DNA of 35,890 bases from Rhizobium sp. Q54 (GTDB lineage: Bacteria > Pseudomonadota > Alphaproteobacteria > Rhizobiales > Xanthobacteraceae). The DNA lies in NCBI GenBank assembly GCA_945861895.1, contig CAMAWF010000028.1, positions 1 through 35,890 of the forward strand, in the 5' to 3' direction. Below, piece after piece: positions 8,065 to 17,176 of the stretch. Made by a program: the position numbers and the translations under genes. Position 1 is the first letter of the stretch, and the number at the start of each line of letters is the position of its first letter. The notes under the pieces are model-generated. The model had not been told where the DNA came from and did not search any database. It saw nothing but the letters and a program-made list of their open reading frames with translations.

Positions 8065-8709
8065 TCACTTCGGCATCGGATGCCCCGGCATCAGGTCGTA
8101 GGGGTGCTTCCAGCCCGGCAACGCCTTGATGCGGTCCAGCCAGACCGCGATGTTCTTGTGCGTGCCGGCGATGTCGAAGCCGAATTCCTCCGCCGGATAA
8201 TACAGATAACCGACGAGCGAAATGTCGGCGATGGTCGGGCGCGCGCCGAGCACGAACGGCGCTTTCGCCAGGCGCTTGTCGAGGATGGCAAGGTTGCCGT
8301 CGAAGCGGGCCTTGAGGAATTTGAAAACCGCCTCGTCGGGCGTGGGCTTGGCCCAGTTTTTCAAAAAGCGGTAGGGCCCGAGAAATCCGTTGACCTTCTG
8401 GTTGTCCCAGATGATCCAGCGCAGCGCTTCGAGCCGCTCGTCCTCGCCTTCGGGGCGAAACTTGCCGGAGCGGTCGGATAAATAAGTGAGGATCACGCCC
8501 GATTGGCTGAGTGTCCTTGCGCCATGCACGAGCACTGGCGCCTCGCCCAGCTCGTTGACCTGCTCGCGGAATTCGGGCGTGCGCGTCTGGCCGGCCTTGA
8601 AAAAGTCGACGAACACCGGCGCCCAGTCGGCGCCGATCAAATTGAGCATCAACGCCGCGCGATAGGAGTTGCCGGACTGGGCGAAGCAATAAAGCTGATA
8701 TTCGGGCAT
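8065..8709 (-). CDS. Glutathione S-transferase family protein
   Basis: This 214-residue protein has an N-terminal thioredoxin-like domain (MPEYQLYCFAQSGNSYRAAL, the cis-Pro region GEAPVLVHGARTLSQSGVIL with the glutathione gamma-Glu-binding Gln-Ser) and an all-helical C-terminal domain (DKRLAKAPFVLGARPTIADI). The GARPTIADI element is the GST N-capping box. It probably conjugates or isomerises small electrophiles with glutathione; the substrate is not deducible. The start at 8709 is chosen because the thioredoxin fold begins there. It is convergent with ureE (16-base gap). Confidence 0.9.
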   Translation of the reverse strand: MPEYQLYCFAQSGNSYRAALMLNLIGADWAPVFVDFFKAGQTRTPEFREQVNELGEAPVLVHGARTLSQSGVILTYLSDRSGKFRPEGEDERLEALRWIIWDNQKVNGFLGPYRFLKNWAKPTPDEAVFKFLKARFDGNLAILDKRLAKAPFVLGARPTIADISLVGYLYYPAEEFGFDIAGTHKNIAVWLDRIKALPGWKHPYDLMPGHPMPK

Positions 8710-8725
8710 GGCTTTCCGTTCGATG

Positions 8726-9112
8726 TTAGCGGCTGAGGGCGATCTGTTGTCCGCTGGTCGCGTTGCCTTCATAGCGCGAGGCCGCAAACGCAAGCCGGCC
8801 GAGTATTTCGCCGTTGTGATCGCGGATGACCAGCGCGTTTTGCTCGAAGCTCCAGCGCCGGCTGGTGAAGAAATTGCCGGGGCAGCCGCCTTCCGGCGCG
8901 ATGGTGCCTTCGCTGCGGGTGCCGGCGAAGGTCATGCCGCAGGCCGGCGTGCCGATGGCCGAGAGCAGCCAGCGCCCGTTCATATCGACCGGCGCCGGTT
9001 GCGGTCCGCTCAAGCCGGCCGGCGAGAGGTCGCCGAAAGAAAAACCGCCGCCGCTGCAACCCGCGGCAGCAAGCGCCAGCATCCCCGCAACCGTGGAAAT
9101 TCCCGCGCGCAT
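8726..9112 (-). CDS. Inh/AprI-like protease-inhibitor-domain lipoprotein
   Basis: This 128-residue protein starts with a lipoprotein signal (MRAGISTVAGMLALAAAGCS; lipobox AAGC, lipidated Cys19), so it should be anchored in a membrane facing the periplasm. The mature part (GRWLLSAIGTPACGMTFAGT, then GCPGNFFTSRRWSFEQNALV) resembles the small beta-barrel of AprI/Inh metalloprotease inhibitors, in which a Cys pair forms a disulfide. No serralysin-type protease is nearby, so the target is unknown and the domain may do something else. It sits between the GST and methylmalonate-semialdehyde dehydrogenase genes on the same strand, 14 bases after the dehydrogenase stop. Confidence 0.72.
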   Translation of the reverse strand: MRAGISTVAGMLALAAAGCSGGGFSFGDLSPAGLSGPQPAPVDMNGRWLLSAIGTPACGMTFAGTRSEGTIAPEGGCPGNFFTSRRWSFEQNALVIRDHNGEILGRLAFAASRYEGNATSGQQIALSR

Positions 9113-9126
9113 TAAGGCGTGCCGTC

Positions 9127-10623
9127 TTACTTCATGGTTGGGATGACGAACTCCGCGCCTTCCTTCGTGCCGGAAGGCCAGCGCGAGGTGACGGTCTTGG
9201 TCTTGGTGTAGAAGCGGACCGAATCCGCTCCGTGCTGATTGAGATCGCCGAAGCCCGAGCGCTTCCAGCCGCCGAAGGTGTAATAGGCGAGCGGCACCGG
9301 GATCGGCACGTTGACGCCGACCATGCCGACCTCGACGCGGCTGGTGAAGTCGCGCGCGGTGTCGCCGTCGCGGGTGAAGATGGCGACGCCGTTGCCATAG
9401 TCGTGTTCGGACGGCAGCCGCAGCGCTTCCGCGTAGTCCTTGGCGCGCACGACCGAAAGCACCGGCCCGAAAATCTCCTCCTTATAAATACGCATCGACG
9501 GCTTCACTTCGTCGAACAGGCAGCCGCCCATGAAGTTGCCGTTCTCATAGCCCTGCAGCTTGAAATTGCGGCCGTCGACCGCGAGCTTGGCGCCTTCCTT
9601 GATGCCGAGCTCGACGTAATCCTTCACCTTGTTGAGATGCGCCCGGGTGACCAGCGGGCCGTAGTCCGCCTGCGCGTCGCTGGAGGGCCCGATCTTGAGG
9701 TTCTCCACGCGCGGGATCAACTTTTCCATCAGGATGTCGGCGGTCTTCTTGCCGACCGGCACCGCGACCGACACCGCCATGCAGCGTTCGCCGGCCGAGC
9801 CGTAGCCCGCGCCGATCAAAGCATCGACCGCCTGATCCATGTCGGCGTCCGGCATCACGATCATGTGGTTCTTGGCGCCGCCGAAACATTGCACGCGCTT
9901 GCCGTGCGCGCAGCCGGTCGCGTAAATATACTCGGCGATCGACGACGAGCCGACGAAGCCGATGGCGCGCACGCGGGGGTCGGTGAGCAGCGTATCGACC
10001 GCCTCCTTGTCGCCGTTGACCACGTTGAGCACGCCCGCGGGCAATCCGGCTTCAAGGAAAAGCTCGGCGATGCGCATCGGCACCGACGGATCGCGCTCCG
10101 ACGGCTTGAGAATGAAGGCGTTGCCGCAGGCCAGCGCCGGGGCGCATTTCCAAAGCGGGATCATGGCCGGAAAATTAAACGGCGTGATGCCGGCGACGAC
10201 GCCGAGCGGCTGACGCAGCGAATAGAGATCGATATTCGGGCCGGCGCCTTCGCTGAACTCGCCCTTGAGCAGATGCGGGATACCGCAGGCGAATTCGACC
10301 ACCTCGACGCCGCGCTGAATATCGCCGCGGGCATCCGGAATGGTCTTGCCATGCTCGCAGGAGAGAAGCTTCGCGAGGTTCTCGCCGTCCTTCGCCACCA
10401 GCTCCAGGAACTTGAACATCACGCGGGCGCGCCGCTGCGGGTTGGTGGCGGCCCATTCCGGCTGCGCGGCGGCGGCATTGGCGATGGCCCGCTCCATCTC
10501 GGCGCGATTGGCAAAAGCAACCTTGGCTTGCACCTCGCCGGTGTTCGGGTTGAAGACGTCTCCGAAACGGCCGGAGCCGCCCTTCATCTCCTTGCCGCCG
10601 ATGAAGTGGCCGATCTCACGCAT
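9127..10623 (-). CDS. mmsA: Methylmalonate-semialdehyde dehydrogenase (CoA-acylating)
   Basis: This 498-residue aldehyde dehydrogenase superfamily enzyme oxidises methylmalonate or malonate semialdehyde with CoA and NAD to propionyl-CoA or acetyl-CoA, in valine and inositol catabolism. Catalytic Cys281 lies in GSAGERCMAVSVAVPVG, the version typical of the CoA-acylating class; Asn150 in TPFNFPAMIPLW holds the oxyanion; NAD binding is at KPSERDPS and GFVGSSSIAEYI. Length and termini are normal. A GGGAG site precedes the ATG on the minus strand. No valine or inositol catabolic partners lie in the window. Confidence 0.93.
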   Translation of the reverse strand: MREIGHFIGGKEMKGGSGRFGDVFNPNTGEVQAKVAFANRAEMERAIANAAAAQPEWAATNPQRRARVMFKFLELVAKDGENLAKLLSCEHGKTIPDARGDIQRGVEVVEFACGIPHLLKGEFSEGAGPNIDLYSLRQPLGVVAGITPFNFPAMIPLWKCAPALACGNAFILKPSERDPSVPMRIAELFLEAGLPAGVLNVVNGDKEAVDTLLTDPRVRAIGFVGSSSIAEYIYATGCAHGKRVQCFGGAKNHMIVMPDADMDQAVDALIGAGYGSAGERCMAVSVAVPVGKKTADILMEKLIPRVENLKIGPSSDAQADYGPLVTRAHLNKVKDYVELGIKEGAKLAVDGRNFKLQGYENGNFMGGCLFDEVKPSMRIYKEEIFGPVLSVVRAKDYAEALRLPSEHDYGNGVAIFTRDGDTARDFTSRVEVGMVGVNVPIPVPLAYYTFGGWKRSGFGDLNQHGADSVRFYTKTKTVTSRWPSGTKEGAEFVIPTMK

Positions 10624-10677
10624 GTATTTCTCCCATAATTCTTAATCAGCGGGCGTCTTTTGGCTGCGTCCGGTCAC

Positions 10678-10707
10678 ACCCTGCAAGGGTGCATTTTGCA
10701 GCTTTTT
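10678..10707 (+). other. Overlapping alternative hairpins upstream of motA-like gene
   Basis: Within the 250-bp gap between the divergent mmsA and motA-like genes, ACCCT (10678-10682) can pair with AGGGT (10686-10690). The overlapping CTGCAA (10681-10686) can instead pair with TTGCAG (10696-10701), which is followed by CTTTTT. The second form looks like a weak plus-strand terminator and the two are mutually exclusive, as in attenuators. The stems are short and AT-rich and no leader peptide is seen, so this may be chance. No convincing promoter was found in the rest of this gap. Confidence 0.25.
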
Positions 10708-10873
10708 CCAGCCCGGTCACGGGGTTGCCTGGGGTCTCGGGCGGCAGGGTCCGTTCCCGGGCGGGACCGGAAATTCACGATCTCTTACCCTTTACGCTCT
10801 CTTAAGCGCACCGGTCTAGGGTCGTTGATGGCGCCGCCGTTGGCGGCGCGCGTTCTGTGCGTGGGGTAGTTCC

Positions 10874-11656
10874 ATGGATATCGCAACCGGTATCGGCCTG
10901 CTGGCTGGCGCCGTCGTGCTCGTCTCTCTCATCATGATGGGCGGCGATCTGCGGATGTTCCTGGACATGCACGCCTTCATCGTCATCTTCGGCGGTTCGT
11001 TTGCGGCCACGCTGATCCGCTTTCCCTTGTCGTCGATCTATCATGGCTTGCCGCTCGGCGCCAAATTCGCCTTTTCCCTGCGCCGCATGACCCAGCGCGA
11101 GCTGGTCGACGAAATCGCGGGGCTGGCCGAGATCGCGCGCAAGTCCGGTCCGATCGGTCTGGAAAAGGTCGAAATCGAGGATCCCTTCCTCGCCAAGGGC
11201 ATTCGCTTTGTGGCGGACGGTTACGACGGCGATTTTGTCCGCGACAATCTGGAGCGCGACCGGGACAATTTCCTCACCCATCTCGACGAGGGACAAAAAA
11301 TCTATCGTGCGGTCGGCGATTGCGCCCCGGCGTTCGGAATGATCGGAACGCTGATCGGCATGGTGCAGATGTTCGCCAACATGACCGATCCGTCCAAGCT
11401 CGGCCCCTATATGGCGGTCGCGCTGCTGGCGACCTTCTACGGCGCGGCGGTGGCCAATCTGTTTTGCCTGCCGCTCGCGGACAAGCTGCATCTCAAGCTG
11501 GTCGACGAGGAAATCAACCGCACGCTGATCATCGATGGCGTGCTGATGATCCGCGAGGCCAAGAGCCCAACGCTCGTGCGTGAAATGCTGCTGGCCTATT
11601 TGCCGGAAAAGCATCGCCACGACGCGGACGAGGAACCGGAATTGGCGCCGGCCTGA
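10874..11656 (+). CDS. MotA/TolQ/ExbB-type proton or sodium channel subunit (MotA/PomA-like)
   Basis: This 260-residue protein has the MotA layout: two N-terminal membrane helices (about residues 4-22 and 33-50), a charged cytoplasmic loop (65-145) and two C-terminal helices (about 148-170 and 177-200) containing PAFGMIGTLIGM (Pro152) and MAVALLATFYGAAVANLF. With its MotB-like partner it would form the stator that couples ion flow to rotation. The short PomA-like form, rather than the longer classical alphaproteobacterial MotA, and the absence of flagellar genes around it leave room for a non-flagellar role. The partner follows by 33 bases. Confidence 0.85.
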   Translation: MDIATGIGLLAGAVVLVSLIMMGGDLRMFLDMHAFIVIFGGSFAATLIRFPLSSIYHGLPLGAKFAFSLRRMTQRELVDEIAGLAEIARKSGPIGLEKVEIEDPFLAKGIRFVADGYDGDFVRDNLERDRDNFLTHLDEGQKIYRAVGDCAPAFGMIGTLIGMVQMFANMTDPSKLGPYMAVALLATFYGAAVANLFCLPLADKLHLKLVDEEINRTLIIDGVLMIREAKSPTLVREMLLAYLPEKHRHDADEEPELAPA

Positions 11657-11689
11657 GGCCGCGCGACAATCGGACAGCGGATTTAATCA

Positions 11690-12517
11690 ATGTCCAAACG
11701 CAGAGCAGCAGCGCACGGTGGCGGCCACGGCTGGTTCGTCACCTTTGCCGATTTGATGGGCCTGCTGGTGGCGTTTTTCGTGATGCTGGTCGCCTTCTCC
11801 ACCCAGGATCAGGCCAAGTTGCAGGTGGTCGCCGGCTCCATGCGCGACGCCTTCGGCGTGCAGGACAAGGTCCGCTATTCCGGCATCATCGAGGTGCTGG
11901 GATTGCCGACGCGGCCGAAACTCAAAAACGTGGCGAATATTCAGCCCGAGGATGCCTCCGCGACGCCAAGCCCCGACGAGAAGGACCGCAACCGCAGTTA
12001 CGGCGCGCGTTTCAAGGAAGACCGTTCGTTTGCGCTCGCTTCGGCCTCGTTGCGCCAGGCGTTGCAGGAGATGCCGGAAATCACCGAGGCCTCCAAACAC
12101 ATCATGCTTGAGGAATCCAAGCAGGGGCTCAACATCGAGATCGTGGATCAGGACGGCCGCTCGATGTTCCCGGAAGGCTCGAAGGAGCCCTACGACCGCA
12201 TGCGCAAGCTGATCACGAAAATGGCCCCCGTGCTCAAAGCCATGCCCTACCGCCTCTCCATTACCGGACACACTTCCGCGAGCCGCATTCCGGCAAAACC
12301 CGGTTACGGGCCTTGGGATCTTTCCGCCGACCGCGCCAATGCCGTGCGGCAAATTCTTAGCGCGGAAGGGCTGCCATCGGGCAATGTCTTCATGGTGGCG
12401 GGCAAGGCCGACACCGAACCGTTGTTTCCGGACAATCCCGCGATTTCGTCCAACCGGCGCGTCACCATCACTCTGATGCGGGAAGAGCCGCCGATTCCGG
12501 CAGACTTCAAGCCGTAG
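11690..12517 (+). CDS. MotB-like stator protein with OmpA peptidoglycan-binding domain
   Basis: This 275-residue protein has a single N-terminal membrane helix with the ion-carrying Asp21 in [20 protein letters not shown], a long linker, and a C-terminal OmpA/MotB domain (from about residue 140) containing [13 protein letters not shown] and [14 protein letters not shown], which binds peptidoglycan. It pairs with the MotA-like protein to make a 5:2 channel anchored to the wall. The linker is rich in Pro, Asp and Lys. Kup is encoded downstream in the same direction after 148 bases. Whether it drives a flagellum or another envelope machine cannot be told from the sequence. Confidence 0.87.
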   Translation: MSKRRAAAHGGGHGWFVTFADLMGLLVAFFVMLVAFSTQDQAKLQVVAGSMRDAFGVQDKVRYSGIIEVLGLPTRPKLKNVANIQPEDASATPSPDEKDRNRSYGARFKEDRSFALASASLRQALQEMPEITEASKHIMLEESKQGLNIEIVDQDGRSMFPEGSKEPYDRMRKLITKMAPVLKAMPYRLSITGHTSASRIPAKPGYGPWDLSADRANAVRQILSAEGLPSGNVFMVAGKADTEPLFPDNPAISSNRRVTITLMREEPPIPADFKP

Positions 12518-12665
12518 AGGCGGCGCCCGCCGCGAGGCTGCGCGCGTTGCCGGTGAACAATTCATCGCCAATGGCCCATATTCTCTTGCCGGGGGCGGTG
12601 ATATAAGGCCCGCCTTCCTACACCCCGTGGCAATACCCCCCTGGCCAATAACGGATCGCGTGCAT

Positions 12666-14588
12666 ATGACCGATCGCGCCAACAAGACGGCGGCCCCGTC
12701 CGCACCTCCCGCGGACGGCATGCGCGCCGATGCGCCGCAGAGTTTTGCCGCGCTGACGCTGGGCAGCGTCGGTGTCGTCTACGGCGATATCGGGACCAGC
12801 CCGCTCTACGCCTTTCGCGAAGCGGCAAGGGCGGCAAGCGTAAACGGCGTCGTCACCCGCGAGATTGTGCTCGGGGTGCTCTCGCTCATCGTCTGGTCGC
12901 TCATCGTTGTCGTTACGCTTAAATATGTTCTGGTCCTGCTGCGCGCGGACAACAATGGCGAGGGCGGCACGCTTTCGCTCACCGCGCTCGCCACCCGCGC
13001 CATCGGGCGGCGCACGTCGCTTGTTTTTATCCTTGGCGTGATCGGCGCCGCGATGTTCCTCGGCGACTCGGTCATCACGCCGGCGATTTCAGTGCTCTCG
13101 GCGGTCGAGGGGCTCAAGCTGGCGACGCCGGCGTTTGAGGACTATGTCGTGCCGATCACGGTGGTGGTCCTGTTCGGCTTGTTCGCCGCGCAAAGCCGCG
13201 GGACGGCCAAGGTGGCGGCCATGTTCGGGCCGGTCATGGTGGTCTGGTTCATCGCAATCGCCATTGCCGGCCTGTTGCACATTCGCGACGACATGCAGGT
13301 CTTGCTGGCGGTCAATCCGCTTTACGCCGTCGAGTTTGTTTATCACCACGGCATGATCGGGCTGGTAACCCTTGGCGCGGTGTTTCTGGTCGTGACCGGC
13401 GGCGAAGCGCTATACGCCGACCTTGGACATTTCGGCCGCAAGCCGATCCATATTGCCTGGCTGAGCCTGGTGCTGCCGGCCCTGCTGCTGAATTATTTTG
13501 GGCAAGGCGCCAAGGTGCTCGCGGATCCGTCCGCGATCGAAAATCCATTCTATCGTCTGGTGCCCGAGGCGTTTTTGATTCCGATGGTTGTGCTTGCGAC
13601 GGCGGCGACGGTGATAGCGAGCCAAGCCGTCATCACCGGCGCTTATTCGCTGGTGCATCAGGCGATCCAGCTCGGCATGCTGCCGCGGCTCGCCATCCTG
13701 CACACCTCGGCCTCGCATGTCGGGCAAATCTATATCCCGCGCGTCACCGCGGCGCTGCTGATCGGCGTGCTGCTGCTGGTTGCGATGTTTCGCACCTCCA
13801 GCGCGCTCGCGTCCGCCTACGGCATCGCGGTCGCCACCACCATGGTGGTGGACGGACTGCTGGCGTTTATCGTCGTGTGGAAGCTGTGGCAATGGAAACT
13901 GTGGCAAGCGCTGCTGCTGTTCATTCCGCTCATCGTGGTGGATGTCACTTTCTTTTCCGCCAATTTCCTCAAACTGTTCGAAGGCGCCTGGGCGCCGCTG
14001 CTGTTCGGTATCGCCATGGTGACGCTGATCCTTACCTGGCGGCGCGGCACCGGATTACTGGCGAACAAGACCCGCCGCACCGAGGTGCCGATCGAGAGCC
14101 TGTTCCGCAGCCTGGAAAAAAAGCCGCCGCACATCGTGCCGGGCACGGCGGTGTTCCTCACCAGCACGCCCGATTTCTCGCCGACCGCGCTGCTGCACAA
14201 TCTCAAACACAACAAGGTGCTGCACGAGCATAACGTGATCCTGACCATAATCACCGCCGACACGCCGCGGGTGTCGGAAGAGGAGCGGGTGCGGATCTCC
14301 CCGATATCGTCTCGCTTTAGCCGGGTGGCGCTCAAATTCGGCTACATGGAAGCGCCCAACGTGCCGAAAGCGCTGGCCGTGGCGCGCAAGCACGGCTGGC
14401 ACTTCGACATCATGTCGACCTCGTTCTTCCTGTCGCGCCGTTCGCTCAAGCCGGCGGCGCATTCCGGCATGCCGCGCTGGCAGGATCGCTTGTTTATCGC
14501 GCTTGCGAGATCGGCAAGCGATGCCACCGACTTCTTTCAGCTACCGACCGGCCGGGTGGTTGAGGTGGGGACGCAGGTGACTGTTTAA
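12666..14588 (+). CDS. kup: KUP-family low-affinity potassium transporter
   Basis: This 640-residue potassium/proton symporter of the inner membrane has the diagnostic N-terminal motif [14 protein letters not shown] (residues 36-49), about twelve hydrophobic spans to about residue 465, and a soluble C-terminal domain beginning [16 protein letters not shown] and continuing [23 protein letters not shown] 12666 (MTDRANK) is preferred; an in-frame GTG at 12627 would add 13 residues. The 148-bp upstream gap contains TATAAG at 12602-12607 but no well-spaced -35 partner, so no promoter is called. Length is typical of the family. Confidence 0.95.
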   Translation: MTDRANKTAAPSAPPADGMRADAPQSFAALTLGSVGVVYGDIGTSPLYAFREAARAASVNGVVTREIVLGVLSLIVWSLIVVVTLKYVLVLLRADNNGEGGTLSLTALATRAIGRRTSLVFILGVIGAAMFLGDSVITPAISVLSAVEGLKLATPAFEDYVVPITVVVLFGLFAAQSRGTAKVAAMFGPVMVVWFIAIAIAGLLHIRDDMQVLLAVNPLYAVEFVYHHGMIGLVTLGAVFLVVTGGEALYADLGHFGRKPIHIAWLSLVLPALLLNYFGQGAKVLADPSAIENPFYRLVPEAFLIPMVVLATAATVIASQAVITGAYSLVHQAIQLGMLPRLAILHTSASHVGQIYIPRVTAALLIGVLLLVAMFRTSSALASAYGIAVATTMVVDGLLAFIVVWKLWQWKLWQALLLFIPLIVVDVTFFSANFLKLFEGAWAPLLFGIAMVTLILTWRRGTGLLANKTRRTEVPIESLFRSLEKKPPHIVPGTAVFLTSTPDFSPTALLHNLKHNKVLHEHNVILTIITADTPRVSEEERVRISPISSRFSRVALKFGYMEAPNVPKALAVARKHGWHFDIMSTSFFLSRRSLKPAAHSGMPRWQDRLFIALARSASDATDFFQLPTGRVVEVGTQVTV

Positions 14589-14651
14589 GGGGACGTGCGG
14601 TTTTCCTAAAATCCGGGTAAAACAGCGCAACGGGCGACAGGGAGTTGCGTC

Positions 14652-15002
14652 ATGGCCGATGTCTTGGCTGACGGCACGGGCCGTTCCCATCAGGTGCACG
14701 ATCTGACCCCGGCCGAAGTGGCGCAGGGCCTGACCGAAGGCCGCATGGTCCTGGTCGATGTGCGCGAGCCAAATGAGACCGCGGTCGAAAGCTATCCAGG
14801 CGCGGTCCATGTGCCGCTTTCAAGCTTCGATCCGGCGGCGATCCCGGACCCCGCGGGCAAGCAGGTGGTTTTCGCCTGCCGTTCGGGCAAGCGCTCGGTG
14901 ACGGCATCGCTTGCGGCGCAGGAGCGTGGCCTTCCTTACGACAACCATCTTGCCGGCGGTATTATTGCCTGGAAAGAGGCGGGGTTGCCGACGCAGACCT
15001 AA
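14652..15002 (+). CDS. Single-domain rhodanese-like sulfurtransferase
   Basis: This 116-residue protein has the rhodanese fold: LVDVREPNETAVESYPGAVH (CH2A-type motif) and active-site loop CRSGKRS, whose Cys would carry the persulfide. It may move sulfur to cyanide, thiols or a cofactor pathway; the partner is unknown. A GGGAG site lies 7 bases before ATG 14652. The polyamine-binding protein gene begins 2 bases after the stop, so the two are probably co-transcribed, although no functional link is known. Confidence 0.9.
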   Translation: MADVLADGTGRSHQVHDLTPAEVAQGLTEGRMVLVDVREPNETAVESYPGAVHVPLSSFDPAAIPDPAGKQVVFACRSGKRSVTASLAAQERGLPYDNHLAGGIIAWKEAGLPTQT

Positions 15003-15003
15003 G

Positions 15004-16116
15004 ATGCCGATACGCCGCATATTAGTTCTCTTTGCATGCGTCTTTATGTTGTTTACCGCGGCGACGCCGGCCAACGCGCAGCGGACGCCGCAGCGCGTCG
15101 TCAACGTCTACAACTGGTCCGACTACATCGACCCGGCGGTGCTTGCGGATTTCACCAAAGAGACCGGCATCAAGGTCCAATACGACACCTTCGATTCCAA
15201 CGACACGCTGGAAACAAAACTGCTCGCCGGCAAGTCGGGCTACGATGTCGTGGTGCCGTCGGCCTATTTTCTCGAACGCCAGATCAAGGCCGGCGTGTTC
15301 CAGCAGCTCGACAAGACGAAGCTGCCAAATCTCGTCAATGTGTGGCCGGAGATTGCACGGCGCATGGCGGTCTACGACCACGGCAATCTCTATTCGGTCA
15401 ATTATATGTGGGGCACGACCGGCATCGGCTACAACGTCAAGAAAACGCGCGAGGTGCTGGGGCCGGACGGCAAGATCGACAGCTGGGACATCGTCTTCAA
15501 GCCGGAGAGCATCGCCCGGTTCAAGCAGTGCGGCGTCCATATGCTGGATTCCTCCGACGACATCCTGCCGGCGGCGCTGCATTATCTCGGCCTCAATCCG
15601 AATACCACCGACCCGGCTGAACTCGAAAAGGCGGCCGATCTCGTCGCCAAGGTGCGCTCCTCTGTGCGCAAGTTTCACTCCTCGGAATTCCTCAATGCGC
15701 TTGCCTCCGGCGAAATCTGTCTGGCGGTCGGCTATTCCGGCGACATCAAGCAGGCGCAGAAGCGGGCGGCGGAGGCCAAGAGAGGGGTCGAGATCGGCTT
15801 CGCAATTCCCGCAGCCGGCGCGCAGATGTGGTTCGACAACCTTGCGATTCCGAAGGACGCCCGCAACGTTGCCGAGGCGCATGCGCTGATCGACTACCTG
15901 TTGCGGCCGGAGGTGGCAGCGAAAAATTCAAATCTGGTCGCCTACGCCAACGGCAATCTGGCCAGCCAAAAATTCATCGACAAGGCGGTGCTCGGCGATG
16001 CCGGCGTCTATCCAGACGCCGCGACAATGGCGCGGCTCTATACGATCAACGCCCACGACGCCAAGACGCAGCGGCTGCTCAACCGGCTGTGGACGCGGGT
16101 GAAGACCGGCAGATAG
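15004..16116 (+). CDS. potF: Periplasmic polyamine-binding protein (PotF/PotD family)
   Basis: This 370-residue ABC solute-binding protein has a cleavable signal peptide (MPIRRILVLFACVFMLFTAA then TPANA, cleavage near residue 25). The mature start VVNVYNWSDYIDPAVLADF is the hallmark of putrescine/spermidine receptors, followed by YDVVVPSAYFLERQ and NYMWGTTGIGYN. It should capture putrescine-like polyamines for an ABC importer, but no potG/H/I genes follow, so it is an orphan receptor here or works with a transporter elsewhere. The start is set at 15004 because the signal peptide begins there. The next gene is convergent. Confidence 0.9.
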   Translation: MPIRRILVLFACVFMLFTAATPANAQRTPQRVVNVYNWSDYIDPAVLADFTKETGIKVQYDTFDSNDTLETKLLAGKSGYDVVVPSAYFLERQIKAGVFQQLDKTKLPNLVNVWPEIARRMAVYDHGNLYSVNYMWGTTGIGYNVKKTREVLGPDGKIDSWDIVFKPESIARFKQCGVHMLDSSDDILPAALHYLGLNPNTTDPAELEKAADLVAKVRSSVRKFHSSEFLNALASGEICLAVGYSGDIKQAQKRAAEAKRGVEIGFAIPAAGAQMWFDNLAIPKDARNVAEAHALIDYLLRPEVAAKNSNLVAYANGNLASQKFIDKAVLGDAGVYPDAATMARLYTINAHDAKTQRLLNRLWTRVKTGR

Positions 16117-16149
16117 ATTTTGCGCATGATCTTTTCCGACCTTCCTTCG

Positions 16150-16210
16150 CCCGCCAAAGCGGGCTTCGCGAAGGCGGGAAACCGGTTCCCACCCCGGATC
16201 AAGTCCGGGG
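16150..16210. repeat. Extragenic palindromic sequence between convergent genes
   Basis: This intergenic stretch contains CCCGCC (16150-16155) with GGCGGG (16173-16178), the palindrome CTTCGCGAAG (16164-16173), and a strong hairpin CCCCGGA (16192-16198), loop TCAAG, TCCGGGG (16204-16210). The hairpin is followed by GGCTTTTTCGGG. This pattern resembles interspersed extragenic palindromes seen in many Hyphomicrobiales genomes. Its position between the convergent potF and lpxXL genes also suits a bidirectional transcription stop. Only one copy is seen in the window, so the repeat status is inferred. Confidence 0.5.
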
Positions 16211-16225
16211 CAGGCTTTTTCGGGA

Positions 16226-17176
16226 TCATGCGCGGTCGTCTTCCGGCCGCCAGCGCCGGTGCAGCCATAGCCATTGCTCCGGGTGCTCGCGCACCCAGCC
16301 TTCCACGATCGACATGATCGCTTGCATGGTCGCCTGCACATCGACGTCGCCCGCGGCGTCGCGCACCGGCGCAATCGCTTCGGTCAGCTCGACGCGCAGG
16401 CGGTGGCCGGGCAGGCGGATCACGCGGGTGCCGTGGATCGGGCAATCCACATGGCGCGCGAGCCGCGCAATCAGCGGGTTGGCGCGCGTGCGGCGGCCGA
16501 AGAAAGTGACCGGAACCCCGCGCGTGTAATATTGATCGACCAGCATGCCGACATGCAGACCGCGCTCGAGCGCCTCGGCGATCCGCACCGGCGCATCGAG
16601 GCCGGTATGGATCAGCATCCCCATGCTGCCGGCGCGGATTTCCCGCACCAGGCGGTCGATATCGCCGATGTTCGGCCGGCGGAACAGGATCGCGGTCGCA
16701 ACTCCGTGCGCCGTCGCGGCGAGCGCCGGCAATTCCCAATTGGCGAGATGCGCCGCGAATATGAGTGCCGGCTTGCCGTCGTCGCGCAGCCGCAAATAGC
16801 GCTGCAATGTTTCGGGCGAAAATTCGACACGGCCCGGCTCGCCGCGTTCCGCGTCGTAGTCCCACAGCCGGTCGAGATGCGCAAAGCTGGCGCCGACGCG
16901 CCCCAGATTGTCCCACACGCCGCGCAGAATATTGTCGATCTCGGCCGGCGACTTGTCCGGATATGCGGCGGCGAGATTGGCGCGGCCGACGCGCTGTTCC
17001 GGCAGCAGAGGCCCGGCGCTGCGCATGAACCAGCCGGCGAAATCCGCCAGCCGGTCGGGGTTGGTCCGCCGCAGACCCTTGAGCAGCCATACCGCAAGCC
17101 GGCCGATGACCGCATTGCCCGTGCGTTTGGCAAGCTTGCGCAGGCTCCCGCCGATGCGTCGCATCATGTCCGCCAT
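16226..17176 (-). CDS. lpxXL: Lipid A very-long-chain acyltransferase (LpxXL, HtrB/LpxL family)
   Basis: This 316-residue acyltransferase has the catalytic H-x4-E motif of the LpxL family at His143-Glu148 (HLANWE). It is predicted to transfer the hydroxylated C28-type acyl chain from AcpXL to lipid A at the inner membrane. It is the last gene of a cluster that starts with acpXL, in the same order as in rhizobia, which is why LpxXL is preferred over a generic lauroyltransferase. Its ATG overlaps the adhXL stop (ATGA), so it is translationally coupled. The C-terminal VEGWVREHPEQWLWLHRRWR is typical of the family. Confidence 0.9.
   Translation of the reverse strand: MADMMRRIGGSLRKLAKRTGNAVIGRLAVWLLKGLRRTNPDRLADFAGWFMRSAGPLLPEQRVGRANLAAAYPDKSPAEIDNILRGVWDNLGRVGASFAHLDRLWDYDAERGEPGRVEFSPETLQRYLRLRDDGKPALIFAAHLANWELPALAATAHGVATAILFRRPNIGDIDRLVREIRAGSMGMLIHTGLDAPVRIAEALERGLHVGMLVDQYYTRGVPVTFFGRRTRANPLIARLARHVDCPIHGTRVIRLPGHRLRVELTEAIAPVRDAAGDVDVQATMQAIMSIVEGWVREHPEQWLWLHRRWRPEDDRA

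Noticed and set aside
9232-10638. A 468-codon plus-strand frame opposite mmsA
   Set aside because: Shadow of mmsA; no recognisable domain.
12586-12607. Promoter for kup from TTGCCG and TATAAG
   Set aside because: The two boxes are only 10 bases apart, too close for a sigma-70-type promoter.
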